From NCBI GenBank assembly GCA_950022655.1, contig OX465580.1, positions 122,681,016 through 122,745,015 on the forward strand: a stretch of 64,000 nucleotides of DNA. Reading direction: 5' to 3'. The DNA is from Alentia gelatinosa. Lineage: Eukaryota; Annelida; Polychaeta; Phyllodocida; Polynoidae. Below are positions 11,172-21,187 of the stretch, one piece after another. The position numbers and the translations under genes were made by a program. Each line of letters opens with the position of its first letter. Within the stretch, counting starts at the first letter, position 1. Below the pieces are notes generated by a model. It had not been told where the DNA came from. It saw only the letters and a program-made list of their open reading frames with translations, and ran no database searches.

Positions 11172-11253
11172 AAACCCGTAAATACACAATCAAAGGGTGG
11201 CGGATGTGGGATGTTCAGACTCCTTGCTGACCCATACATACTGATAGGTCTAG
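11172..11253 (+). CDS. SLC18-like transporter, exon d (central loop, TM7 start)
   Basis: Acceptor TTTTCAG, donor CTAG/GTGGGT; starts in phase 0 and ends in phase 1. It encodes a glycine-rich loop (SKGGGCGMF) followed by RLLADPYILIGLG, matching the VMAT loop LLKDPYILVAAG that precedes TM7. The DPYIL motif is a clear SLC18 hallmark. The loop is polar and poorly conserved, as is usual for this region of the family. Confidence 0.88.
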
Positions 11254-11570
11254 GTGGGTACGGTATTTGTTACCCCGATGAATTAATCAAAAGATGAACA
11301 TATTGAATATGTTGAAGTTAACATCGTATTTATAAACAGTTTGGTATGCCCACTTTGAGCTTCTGTATTTGCCCGAATGCCTACGTTTCGAACTTTCATC
11401 AGGGCTTTAATTTAGTCAACTGAAAGATTTACGAACCAGCTTTTTATACTCGTTTGATACTTCAAAGTACACTTCACCGAAAATACAACGAATCAGATAA
11501 ATTGAATATTTCAAGACCTCCTCCAAGTACTGCCTCCTCAGATCAAATCATTTCTCTATCATATTCACAG

Positions 11571-11666
11571 GGTTTTCCTTTGTCCAACACTTTGGTTTGG
11601 GAGTTTTCCTTGCCACTGGTCCGGCTTGGATGCTGGATGATCTCCACGCAGAACAGTGGAATATCG
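11571..11666 (+). CDS. SLC18-like transporter, exon e (TM7)
   Basis: Acceptor ATTCACAG, donor ATCG/GTACGT, phase 1 in and out. It encodes FSFVQHFGLGVFLATGPAWM followed by LDDLHAEQWNIG. This aligns with VMAT [20 protein letters not shown]...KWQLG. The tryptophan of the IWMM motif (VMAT2 W318 equivalent) is kept. The acidic residue of the LEP motif (VMAT2 E312 equivalent) is replaced by leucine and the following proline by alanine. This matters for substrate prediction, because E312 takes part in amine binding in VMAT2. Confidence 0.88.
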
Positions 11667-11726
11667 GTACGTGATAGTTTCTGATGATGTTTGTTTTTAA
11701 AGTAGCATCGGTTGAGAATAGATGTT

Positions 11727-11884
11727 TATCCTACCCCTAATAAAAAAAACTCCATAGGCTTAACATTGGGTCACAGTATTCAGTCTAGAGTTCAGAAAAA
11801 TGAAAAATATCGCTCTAGTGGGATACACTTGACAAATGACGTTATTTGCTAATGTAGAAGTAATTAGACGGGCGGGGTAGGATA
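11727..11884. mobile_element. TATCCTACCCC-ended MITE
   Basis: Begins TATCCTACCCCTAATAAA and ends GGGGTAGGATA. The left-end CCATAGGCTTAACATTGGG is shared with the element at 59352-59709. Confidence 0.65.
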
Positions 11885-11887
11885 AAT

Positions 11888-12040
11888 TCTAAACCGAACT
11901 CGATTTAGTCATGTTATTGTTCATCGCACTCCAACAAGATCGCGTATTACTGCTCTCGGCTTCACCTCGCGCAGTAATACGCGATCTTGCCGTCATGCGA
12001 TAAACAACAACACGACTAACTCTTGTTTGGTTTCTCCATA
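11888..12040. mobile_element. Hairpin MITE with CGCGTATTACTG centre
   Basis: The arms around CATGTTATTGTTCATCGCA and TGCGATAAACAACAACACG close on AAGATCGCGTATTACTG and its complement. It resembles the sequence at 59930-60025. Confidence 0.65.
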
Positions 12041-12286
12041 GTACTTCTCCTGGTCACTGAATTCTATTATATTTGAACAATGATGATCTGTTGTTCAAGA
12101 CATACTCCTCCAGAAACTTACTGCGCATAACATGTCTGATGATCTACATGTTTAATTGTTTAGTGAGAACTCACGCGTTCCATAGTATTGGATTTCAGAT
12201 TAAAATGCATCACTGTAATTCATCGTTAGCTGTATAGATCGTTGATGGCGGCATTGACTATATCATATTTTATATTTTTCTTACAG

Positions 12287-12365
12287 GTGTCGTCCTCGCG
12301 ATAGCAGTTTTATTTCATTTCACAGCGCAATTCCTCACTGGTAAATTTGCGATAAGAGTAGGCAG
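12287..12365 (+). CDS. SLC18-like transporter, exon f (TM8)
   Basis: Acceptor TTCTTACAG, donor GGCAG/GTAAAA. It enters after one base and leaves in phase 2. It encodes GVVLAIAVLFHFTAQFLTGK then FAIRVGR, matching VMAT TM8 [27 protein letters not shown] in length and in the closing basic-glycine-arginine turn typical of the TM8-TM9 cytoplasmic loop of MFS proteins. The final arginine codon is split across the next intron. Confidence 0.87.
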
Positions 12366-12707
12366 GTAAAATGGCTTTTTTGTTACCATTTCCTTTTCAT
12401 ATCTCCTCATACTGATTATCTTCCCCGGGTTATCACACGGGCCTTTCTATTTGAGCATATTTACAGTACCACAGTATACGACCCGTAATCTATGCAAGTT
12501 CATAGACACAGGTTGTTTCATTGTCACCATTGAATTTATCCGCTTGTGATACCCCTCCCCTGGCATTTGCGGTGCTATAGTCTACATCTGGGGATAGGTG
12601 TGGATACATACGATGCTGTAGAGTACCAAAGCGTATAACAGCTTGCGCCATATTTCCCAGGAGTAACTTGGTCCCATTTCACTAAGTGTAACAAAAAACA
12701 GCCCTGC

Positions 12708-13623
12708 TGTCTCCGGAGAGTCCTAGAAAGAAGGAGAGACGAGGTTAGGAATAGAAATATGCTGATCGGGCTTAAGTTGTAATGGATTTGATAGTCATAC
12801 ACCCTAAACGAATGGTCTATGGCTTAATGCAAGGCCAGCCCTATGTCCCCAAAGCATGAATATCTTCAGTCAAGAGACATCAGGGGATCGTAATGAAAGT
12901 AAGTGACTTCAGCCGTTTGAACAGGACTGTGAAGGAGAGGGAGTATTCCCATACCTAACTTTTTCCTAGTGGGCATCCTTTTCCCTCTGAAAGCGTCTGC
13001 GTCGTTATCAGAGACCAAACAGATGTCTCTCTGCTCAAAGTGAATGCTATCTCAAGGAAAATGTGTTCCTCCTCAAATCTGCCAATACTAAACCCCCACC
13101 CTCCTAACACACACACGCACAAGAGGAATGACTTGTTCGCCAATGGAAAAGAAATGCAACGTTAGCAATTATTTATCAGGGTTTAGGAAAATTAATTTTT
13201 AACCCTTTTAAGGCGGATAATGCCTTGAGGCATTCCTTAGCATAGACCGGATAATGCCTTGAGGCATTCCCCCACGGAGACCGGATAATGCCTTCAGGCA
13301 TTATTTATGAAATTTAGTAATATTTACCGTTTTGAACATTTGTTTTATGAAGAAATGAAGAAATAATTGATCAATATATCTGAAACTTTCAGAGAATATA
13401 CCTATGATATAGTATTTGATGTTATTTGGTAAACCAAATAATATGAATAAGAATGTTGTGTCATATCACGTGATCAAATAATGGAATATGGGTTTAGACA
13501 AAAGTCGGCCCGTTCCCTAGGGTTATACCAGTCCAAAGTACCCGCGCCAACCAATAGGGCTCTGCCACAGACCCCCGCCTTTAAAGGGTTAAAGACGATA
13601 TACATTTATCACCATAATCTAAC
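12708..13623. repeat. Source copy of a 916-bp exact duplication
   Basis: I compared this line by line with 17948-18863 and found no difference; the offset is a constant 5,240. It is non-coding, with an internal run of three GGATAATGCCTTGAGGCATT-type palindromes at 13213-13310. It lies in the intron after exon f, outside the 15438-20515 composite. Confidence 0.95.
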
Positions 13624-15432
13624 CCGAATCCTTTCATTAGACCACAGATTTGAATGTCCTTAAAGCGGATTGTGTTTGGAGCTAGAATTTACCCCCTATA
13701 TTACAGGATCCCGCGTGCTTATTCGCTAATGCATTCAAATGAGGGAGAATGTTAAGAAACCTTATCCTATGTATTGATTGTGGCTCCTGGGAGGAGAGAG
13801 AGTTATCGTTATACGAGCGGGCAGATGATTACAAGAAATGATGTTTTCATACAACTGTATTCTAGTTGAAATAGATAATTATTCCATATTTTTGTCAAAA
13901 GTGTGCATAATTTATAAAGGCCATCAATTCATATTGGGCATACAGAGGTGTGAGATGATATGTGGGAAGTTGAGAAAATATACGAAAGAGTGTCTACGCT
14001 TGCGTTAAATCTCAATAAATAAAATCTCTGTAGAAAGTAAATGGACCCAATTGGAAATTGTATTGCTAAAAATATATCCCAATAGCGAGTTCCATTCCCG
14101 AGAAATCAAGTGTAGTTTAGACATTTTATAGATCTTGCCGGGATACTTTCTCTCTCGTTCATATGGAATCATGATTTGGACGAGAAAACTAAATATTAAG
14201 TCTGCATATGTAAAGACCTATACTTCTTCATTTAATTGAAAAGTTGACGAACTCGTGCTTCAGGGCCTAGATTTCTTACCAGAAATTTATAACATTAGTT
14301 AAGATGAAGTCTAGTAAAGTCTGATAACCAAAGTACATTAAGAGAACGTATTAATACGATTTGATCTTCATTTATGCCTTTTAATTTACTGCCCGCCCCA
14401 GTTTGTGCTGCTAGCAGTCAATGATAAACATTCCAAGAGGTCTGTTAAGAGTTACATATGTTTTCTTTTCATAATTAGCCCATTTCCGTTTTAGATGGCT
14501 GTTTTGTTGGATCGGAATGATGATATTCGCATTAGGTATAGCTGTTGTAAGTATCAAACAGTTCACTTCTTAATACATTTCGCAATTTCAAAGATCGCTT
14601 TGCCAGAGGTTCTCTATATTTATAGAAACTTCATTGATTGATCGCAATTATTGATTCAAAAAAGTACCTTTCCTTCAAAGTTTTTCATAAAGTATTATTT
14701 TCAAAGAGTTCATTGCGAAAACATCAGGTATATATATAAGCAATGATTTTCAAATCGAGATTTATATCCAAGATACTATTAGTGCAATACCTCCAAACTT
14801 CATTTTAAGCCACTATTCTATAGTGTAATGTGTTATCACTCTTTGTTCATAATGTGGCCATACTGTATGCATATGTTCTTTAATCTTGAGCAGTCCCTTG
14901 TTTATCTCATACCTCTAGTATAGGCTGTTCATTTATTCTTACATTTACCCTACCTTCAGTTATTCTAGGGCGTGCTTTCATGGCCTTTATATATACGGCG
15001 CCTAAAGGTTAGAGTGGTTACATAGTCAGCCTGTTGTAAAAAACGCTTTACTATAATATGCAGTGATATTGGTAAAGGAGCAGAGTGCTAGTGTCTCAGG
15101 GTCTTAGAGGCTGACCATGAACAATCACTTGTGACCAAAATACACATGTACCTAATTGACCCACTGGTACTTGATATATCTGTATCCTAGACTCAGACTC
15201 AGACTCAGGTAGTTGTAGAAAGTGCAAGTTGACTGAGTGCAAGTGGGTTGCAAAAAACGACCAAACTACTGAATATCCAAGACCTTTTATTTGTTATTTA
15301 TCTGCAAGTCCACGCTCATTCATCAATGATGAACATACCATTTCCTCCTAGTTATGTGGGGGTTTTTTTTAGATTCAAGTGGTGGTTGGGAGATAGCACA
15401 CACCTAGTCACGTCTTGATTATCTTATCCTCC
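13624..15432. other. Intron DNA around exon g
   Basis: Apart from exon g (14495-14546) I recognise no exon or repeat family. It is AT-rich, with scattered short direct repeats only. Confidence 0.4.
14495..14546 (+). CDS. SLC18-like transporter, 52-nt exon g (TM9)
   Basis: Acceptor CGTTTTAG, donor GCTGTT/GTAAGT. The split AG|A arginine codon joins exactly to exon f and the exon ends in phase 0. It encodes WLFCWIGMMIFALGIAV, a hydrophobic helix matching VMAT TM9 WLCSLIGMLVVGTSLLCV. The following intron (14547-20949) is the one filled with satellites and the captured 916-bp block. Confidence 0.87.
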
Positions 15433-15599
15433 CTTCACAGGGGCGTCAGAACGTTTTGAAAGTGGGGGGGCGAACTGAAAAATTGCTGACTTTTTTCTTA
15501 GTATGAAGACAGCCTTCGACATTCGCCTGGGGGTCGTTGCATAAACCGGGAACGATAATACACTTACATTTTGGTGAAGAACGAAAGTACAACAGGGAA

Positions 15600-16577
15600 C
15601 AGGGCCGGGCCGCGAACCGGGCCGGGCTGCGAACCGGGCTCGGGATCAACCGGGTCCGTGCCTGGTGCGGGATCAAACGGGGCCCGGGATCAAACGGGGC
15701 CTGGGATCAAACGGGGCCCGGGATCAAACCATGGCCGGGTCTGCCGGGCCTGGTGCGGCCGGGCCGGGGATCGAACCGGGCCGGGTGCGGCCGGGCCGGG
15801 GATCGAACCGGGCCGGGGATCGAACCGGGCCGGGGATCGAACCGGGCCGGGGATCGAACCGGGCCGGGGATCGAACCGGGCCGGGGATCGAACCGGGCCG
15901 GGGATCGAACCGGGCCGGGGATCGAACCGGGCCGGGGATCGAACCGGGCCGGGGATCGAGCCGGGCCGGGGATCGAGCCGGGCCGGGGATCGAGCCGGGC
16001 CCGGGATCGAACCGGGCCCGGGATCGAACCGGGCCCGGGATCGAACCGGGCCCGGGATCGAACCGGGCCCGGGATCGAACCGGGCCCGGGATCGAACCGG
16101 GCCCGGGATCGAACCGGGCCCGGGATCGAACCGGGCCCGGGATCGAACCGGGCCCGGGATCAAATTGGGCCCGGGATCAAACCGGGCCCGTGATCAAACC
16201 TGGTCCGTGCCTGGTGCGGGATCAAACTGGGCCCGGGATCAAACGGGGCCCGGGATCAAACCGGGGCCCGGGATCAAACCGGGGCCGGGTGCGGCCGGGG
16301 ATCAAACCGGGCCGGGGATCGAACCGGGCCGGGGATCGAACCGGGTCGGGGATCGAACCGGGCCGGGGATCGAACCGGGCCGGGGATCGAACCGGGCCGG
16401 GGATCGAACCGGGCCGGGGATCGAACCGGGCCGGGGATCGAACCGGGCCGGGGATCGAACCGGGCCGGGGATCGAACAGGGCCGGGGATCGAACCGGGCC
16501 CGGGATCGAACAGGGCCGGGGATCGAACCGGGCCCGGGATCGAACCGGGCCCGGGATCGAACCGGGCCCGGGATCGA
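15600..16577. repeat. 17-bp GC-rich satellite (GGGCCGGGGATCGAACC)
   Basis: Roughly 40 or more units in two main runs (15760-16170 and 16300-16577), with the variants GGGCCGGGG and GGGCCCGGG, joined by looser units. Because 17 is not a multiple of 3 and the unit has no stop in most phases, several long frames stay open on both strands; these are not genes. Confidence 0.95.
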
Positions 16578-16675
16578 ATTTAAAAATCACCAGGTGGCGC
16601 CACCGTGGATTGTAGGATATGTCTTTAATTGATCCCTTATTTCTTTGTTAAAAACAACTTTGTATTGTTTTTGAT

Positions 16676-16740
16676 TTGATGCCTTGAGGCATCATTCGGC
16701 CTGGGCCGGTTGATGCCTCAAGGCATCATTCGGCCTAGGC
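16676..16740. repeat. ATGCCTTGAGGCAT palindromes
   Basis: Two copies of GATGCCTTGAGGCATCATTC, alternating with GGCCTGGGCCGG and GGCCTAGGCCG palindromes. The core palindrome is also present at 13213-13310 and in its copy at 18453-18550. Confidence 0.8.
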
Positions 16741-16744
16741 CGAT

Positions 16745-17501
16745 CGCCCCAACGGGACGATCAACCAATAGGACGATCGGTCAATGGGACGATCGGTCAA
16801 TGGGACAATTAGTCAATGAGACGATCAACCAATGGGACGATCAACCAATGGGACGATCAGTCAATGGGACAATCAGTCAATTGGACGATCGGTCAATGGG
16901 ATGATCTGTCAATGGGATGATCAGTCAATGGTACGATCAGTCAATGGGACGATCGGTCAATGGGACAATCAGTCATTGGGATCACCTGTCAGTGGGATCA
17001 CCTGTCAGTGGGATGATCAGTCAGTGGGATGATCAGTCAGTGGGATGATTGGTCGGTGGCACAATCAGTCAATTGGTCGATCAGTCAGTTAGTCCATCCA
17101 TCAGTTATTGGTTGGGTCAGTGTCAAGTTAATTGGTCAGTGGGATGATCGGTCGGTTGGTCAATCCGTCAATGAGTCGATTGATCGTTTCGTGGGTCAGT
17201 CGGTGGGTCAATCGGTCAATGGGACGATAGGTCAATGGGATGATCGGTCAATGGGACGATCAACCAATGGGACGATCAACCAATGGGACGATCAACCAAT
17301 GGGACGATCAACCAATGGGACGATCGGTCAATGGGACGATCGGTCAATGGGACGATCAGTCAATGGGACGATCGGTCAATGGGACGATCGGTCAATGGGA
17401 CGATCGGTCAATGGGACGATCAGTCAATGGGACAATCGGTCAATGGGATGATCAGTCAATGGGATGATTGGTCAATGGGTCGATCAGTCAATGGGACAAA
17501 C
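16745..17501. repeat. 16-bp satellite (GGGACGATCGGTCAAT)
   Basis: Tandem 16-bp units, with GATC or CGATCG at the centre. They are cleanest at 17215-17500 and more diverged at 17030-17215. Open frames within it are repeat artefacts. Confidence 0.95.
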
Positions 17502-17891
17502 CGGACGGCTGCGGCCCGGACGGCTGCGGCCCGGACGGCTGCGGCCCGGACGGCTGCGGCCCGGACGGCTGCGGCCCGGACGGCTGCGGCCCGGACGGCT
17601 GCGGCCCGGACGGCTGCGGCCCGGACGGCTGCGGCCCGGACGGCTGCGGCCCGGACGGCTGCGGCCCGGACGGCTGCGGCCCGGACGGCTGCGGCCCGGA
17701 CGGCTGCGGCCCGGACGGCTGCGGCCCGTACGGCTGCGGCCCGTACGGCTGCGGCCCGTACGGCTGCGGCCCGGACGGCTGCGGCCCGGACGGCTGCGGC
17801 CCGGACGGCTGCGGCCCGGACGGCTGCGGCACGGACGGCTGCGGCCCGGACGGCTGCGGCCCGGACGGCTGCGGCCCGGACGGCTGCGGCC
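17502..17891. repeat. 15-bp satellite, array 1, 26 units
   Basis: Unit CGGACGGCTGCGGCC, 26 copies. Units 16-18 have CGTACGG in place of CGGACGG. Unit 22 ends in A. Because 15 is divisible by 3, all frames stay open (DGCGP and RTAAA type peptides); this is not evidence of coding. Confidence 0.97.
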
Positions 17892-17947
17892 CGGCCCAGG
17901 ATCAAACCGGGCCCGGGATCAAACCGGGCCCGGGATCAAACCGGATG

Positions 17948-18863
17948 TGTCTCCGGAGAGTCCTAGAAAGAAGGAGAGACGAGGTTAGGAATAGAAATAT
18001 GCTGATCGGGCTTAAGTTGTAATGGATTTGATAGTCATACACCCTAAACGAATGGTCTATGGCTTAATGCAAGGCCAGCCCTATGTCCCCAAAGCATGAA
18101 TATCTTCAGTCAAGAGACATCAGGGGATCGTAATGAAAGTAAGTGACTTCAGCCGTTTGAACAGGACTGTGAAGGAGAGGGAGTATTCCCATACCTAACT
18201 TTTTCCTAGTGGGCATCCTTTTCCCTCTGAAAGCGTCTGCGTCGTTATCAGAGACCAAACAGATGTCTCTCTGCTCAAAGTGAATGCTATCTCAAGGAAA
18301 ATGTGTTCCTCCTCAAATCTGCCAATACTAAACCCCCACCCTCCTAACACACACACGCACAAGAGGAATGACTTGTTCGCCAATGGAAAAGAAATGCAAC
18401 GTTAGCAATTATTTATCAGGGTTTAGGAAAATTAATTTTTAACCCTTTTAAGGCGGATAATGCCTTGAGGCATTCCTTAGCATAGACCGGATAATGCCTT
18501 GAGGCATTCCCCCACGGAGACCGGATAATGCCTTCAGGCATTATTTATGAAATTTAGTAATATTTACCGTTTTGAACATTTGTTTTATGAAGAAATGAAG
18601 AAATAATTGATCAATATATCTGAAACTTTCAGAGAATATACCTATGATATAGTATTTGATGTTATTTGGTAAACCAAATAATATGAATAAGAATGTTGTG
18701 TCATATCACGTGATCAAATAATGGAATATGGGTTTAGACAAAAGTCGGCCCGTTCCCTAGGGTTATACCAGTCCAAAGTACCCGCGCCAACCAATAGGGC
18801 TCTGCCACAGACCCCCGCCTTTAAAGGGTTAAAGACGATATACATTTATCACCATAATCTAAC
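17948..18863. repeat. Inserted copy of the 916-bp duplication
   Basis: Identical to 12708-13623. It is flanked on the left by the end of array 1 (GGATCAAACCGGATG) and on the right by a second copy of the 16-bp satellite end. The left junction shares 2 bp (TG) between donor and acceptor; the right junction shares none. Confidence 0.95.
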
Positions 18864-19328
18864 TCAATGGGATGATCAGTCAATGGGATGATTGGTCAAT
18901 GGGTCGATCAGTCAATGGGACAAACCGGACGGCTGCGGCCCGGACGGCTGCGGCCCGGACGGCTGCGGCCCGGACGGCTGCGGCCCGGACGGCTGCGGCC
19001 CGGACGGCTGCGGCCCGGACGGCTGCGGCCCGGACGGCTGCGGCCCGGACGGCTGCGGCCCGGACGGCTGCGGCCCGGACGGCTGCGGCCCGGACGGCTG
19101 CGGCCCGGACGGCTGCGGCCCGGACGGCTGCGGCCCGGACGGCTGCGGCCCGTACGGCTGCGGCCCGTACGGCTGCGGCCCGGACGGCTGCGGCCCGGAC
19201 GGCTGCGGCCCGGACGGCTGCGGCACGGACGGCTGCGGCCCGGACGGCTGCGGCCCGGACGGCTGCGGCCCGGCCCAGGATCAAACCGGGCCCGGGATCA
19301 AACCGGGCCCGGGATCAAACCGGATGTG
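18864..19328. repeat. Second copy of the satellite end plus 15-bp array 2 (23 units)
   Basis: Matches 17440-17949 but is 45 bp shorter. The 15-bp array (18926-19270) has 23 units, with two CGTACGG units instead of three. It ends in the same three GGATCAAACCGGGCCC-type units and GGATGTG. Confidence 0.95.
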
Positions 19329-19412
19329 CAGGTAGGCATGCAGGCAAGCAGGCAAGCAGGCAAGCAGGCAGTCAGGTAGGCAGGCAGGCAGGCAGGGGCG
19401 GGGGGGGGGGGG
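19329..19412. repeat. CAGG/CAAG tetranucleotide repeat and G-run
   Basis: CAGGCAAGCAGGCAAG repeats, then (GGCA)n and a run of about 14 G. Confidence 0.9.
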
Positions 19413-19864
19413 CTGGTACACGCTGGGCACGTGATTGGATAAGTTTTGGGTGTTCGTTTGAAAAAAATTCAAACTACGACAACTCCTGACTTGTCTGGGG
19501 TTATCGTTCTTTGTTGCCACTTTCGGTCACTTTTGGAAGGGTCAAATTGTTTAAATGCAACACAAATTGTCTTATGAATTTCCGAATTAACGAACGATAA
19601 ATGTTTGCGGGGTCGACTTGTCCTTATGCAACGCGACACTACGAAAGTTAACAACGAAACCACAACGTACGATAAAACAAGGAAAGGTTTTTATGCACCT
19701 CAATTTTTTGCGTTTTGAAGATTAACGTTCGTTGTTGGTATATGACATTACAATTCGTTCTTTATTCATCACCAACGTTCATTATACACTTTCGTTATGG
19801 TTTTATCGATCGTTCCCGGTTTATGCAACACCCCCCAGCTGTTCCTCTAGATTTACCGTGTATC

Positions 19865-20412
19865 TGCGAAAGGTCAGACGTTGACACGGTGAAAAGTCAG
19901 GGGTTAGTTAAAAAGTCAGACACTTTTCCACAGTGAAAAATCAGGGTTTAGCCATCATTGCACACTAAAAAGTCAGATTTTGCCACTTTTCCACGGTGAA
20001 AAGTCAGGACTTAGCCATCATTGCATGCTAAAGAGTCAGACTTTGACACTTTTGCACGGTGAAAAGTCAGGACTTAGCCATCATTGCATGCTAAAGAGTC
20101 AGACTTTGACACTTTTGCACGGTGAAAAGTCAGGACTTAGCCATCATTGCATGCTAAAATGTCAGACGTTGACACTTTTCCACGGTGAAAAGTAAGGGCT
20201 TAGCCATCATTGCATGCTAAAGAGTCAGACTTTGACACTTTTCCACGGTGAAAAGTCAGGACTTAGCCATCATTGCATGCTAAGGAGTCAGACTTTGACA
20301 CTTTTCCACGGTGAAAAGTCAGGACTTAGCCATCATTGCATGCTAAAATGTCTGGCTTTGACACTTTTCCATGGTGAAAAGTCAAGGCTTAGCCACTGTT
20401 GCAAGACAGGTT
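19865..20412. repeat. 63-bp tandem repeat
   Basis: About eight to nine units containing GGTGAAAAGTCAGGACTTAG, CATCATTGCATGCTAAA and GTCAGACTTTGACACTTTT. A 21-residue open frame repeats because 63 is divisible by 3. Each unit carries AGTCAG and TGAC motifs in opposite orientation. Confidence 0.9.
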
Positions 20413-20562
20413 TTACACACGTTTGAGTAAAATTTGAAGCTGCTGACTTTTTTTGGCTGGCAAAAAAGTGGGGGGGCAGTCGCCCCCCCTGCCCCCCCTA
20501 TTCTGGCGCCACTGACTTCAATTTAACTTGATTTTGAAGTACATACTTATATATAGAACCCC

Positions 20563-20668
20563 ATCGAGAATCGTATAAATACACAATACCTCATCGAGTT
20601 TGGATGGGCCTCGATGTCGATTGCTGCCCATCCAAACACATTCAAGTATTGTGTATTTATACGATTCA
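20563..20668. repeat. Perfect-stem hairpin
   Basis: GAATCGTATAAATACACAAT pairs with ATTGTGTATTTATACGATTC. The inner arms carry GTTTGGATGGGC and GCCCATCCAAAC around CTCGATGTCGATTGCT. Confidence 0.7.
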
Positions 20669-20949
20669 AGTGTGTTTCTGAATTTATTTTAACCTTTTCA
20701 TTGACATTAAATAGCATCACAATATCAGATTAATTGAAATTACGTCACAAATCAAGTTGGTTTATAGCATATGACGCCATCTCATATCACTCAGCCACAA
20801 CCGTGGCATAGTATTGTCACTTTACCAGGGTGATCGGTGAGTATGTTCTTTAAATGTTATTCCCATGGTTAAACTTGTACCAGGGGTGGGGTGAATTCAG
20901 AGCCACCCACACTGTCTGAGCCTTCCCTTTCTCTTTACTTTACGAGCAG

Positions 20950-21133
20950 TACCCGCTCTGTACGAGCATCTGGCAGGTGCTCGGGCCGGAGGTGACGGTA
21001 CGCCTCGGTCACGGCACCGTGCTCTGTGTGGTCAGTCCGCTCCTCGCCCACGTGACTGATGTACGTCACCAGTCTCAGTACGGCGTCGTCTACGGCCTCT
21101 ACACCGCCTCCTACAACATGGGGCTCGGACTCG
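20950..21133 (+). CDS. SLC18-like transporter, exon h (TM10 and TM11)
   Basis: Acceptor TTTACGAGCAG, donor CTCG/GTATGT, starts in phase 0 and ends in phase 1. It encodes SIWQVLGPEVTVRLGHGTVL, then PLLAHVTDVRHQSQYGVVYG and YTASYNMGLGLG. It aligns without gaps to VMAT TM10-TM11; the DLRH loop motif survives as DVRH, and the SVYGSVY element as SQYGVVY. Two acidic residues essential for amine/proton exchange in VMAT2 are lost: TM10 D399 becomes L and TM11 D426 becomes T. The exon is GC-rich like exon a. The tRNA-SINE-like repeat begins about 55 nt downstream. Confidence 0.88.
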
Positions 21134-21187
21134 GTATGTCAAACTCAGCCTATGTTAAAACCATATCCATGTAATTCATACTAGCGA

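Larger units (their letters stand above)
15438..20515. mobile_element. 5.1-kb TIR-bounded composite packed with satellites
   Basis: The left end CAGGGGCGTCAGAA and the complement of the right end (T)CAGTGGCGCCAGAA match at 12 of 14 positions. CTTCA is found on both sides (15433-15437 and 20516-20520), as a 5-bp target duplication would give. Both ends have a run of G next to AAAAGTGGGGGGGC just inside. Further in, 15530-15590 is an inverted match to 19780-19840 (AACCGGGAACGAT against ATCGTTCCCGGTT). The interior is four satellites plus the captured 916-bp block. No transposase frame was seen. Confidence 0.6.

Noticed and set aside
12955..13143. Small frame MANKSFLLCVCVLGG, present in both 916-bp copies
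   Set aside because: It is identical only because the DNA is duplicated. It is on the minus strand with no supporting sites.
15537..16632. Open frames of 122-353 codons on both strands
   Set aside because: They are made by the 17-bp satellite, are open in several frames at once, and have no start, domain or codon pattern of a real gene.
16745..17501. CRISPR-like array
   Set aside because: No unique spacers; units are head-to-tail satellites in an intron-rich animal locus.
16710..17988. Long frames (MGRSVNGTIGQWDD-type, RTAAA, DGCGP repeats)
   Set aside because: Products of the 16-bp and 15-bp arrays; all frames are equally open.
19980..20426. Repeated 21-residue frame HGEKSGLSHHCMLKSQTLTL
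   Set aside because: The 63-bp period is divisible by 3, so any stop-free frame repeats. No gene context.
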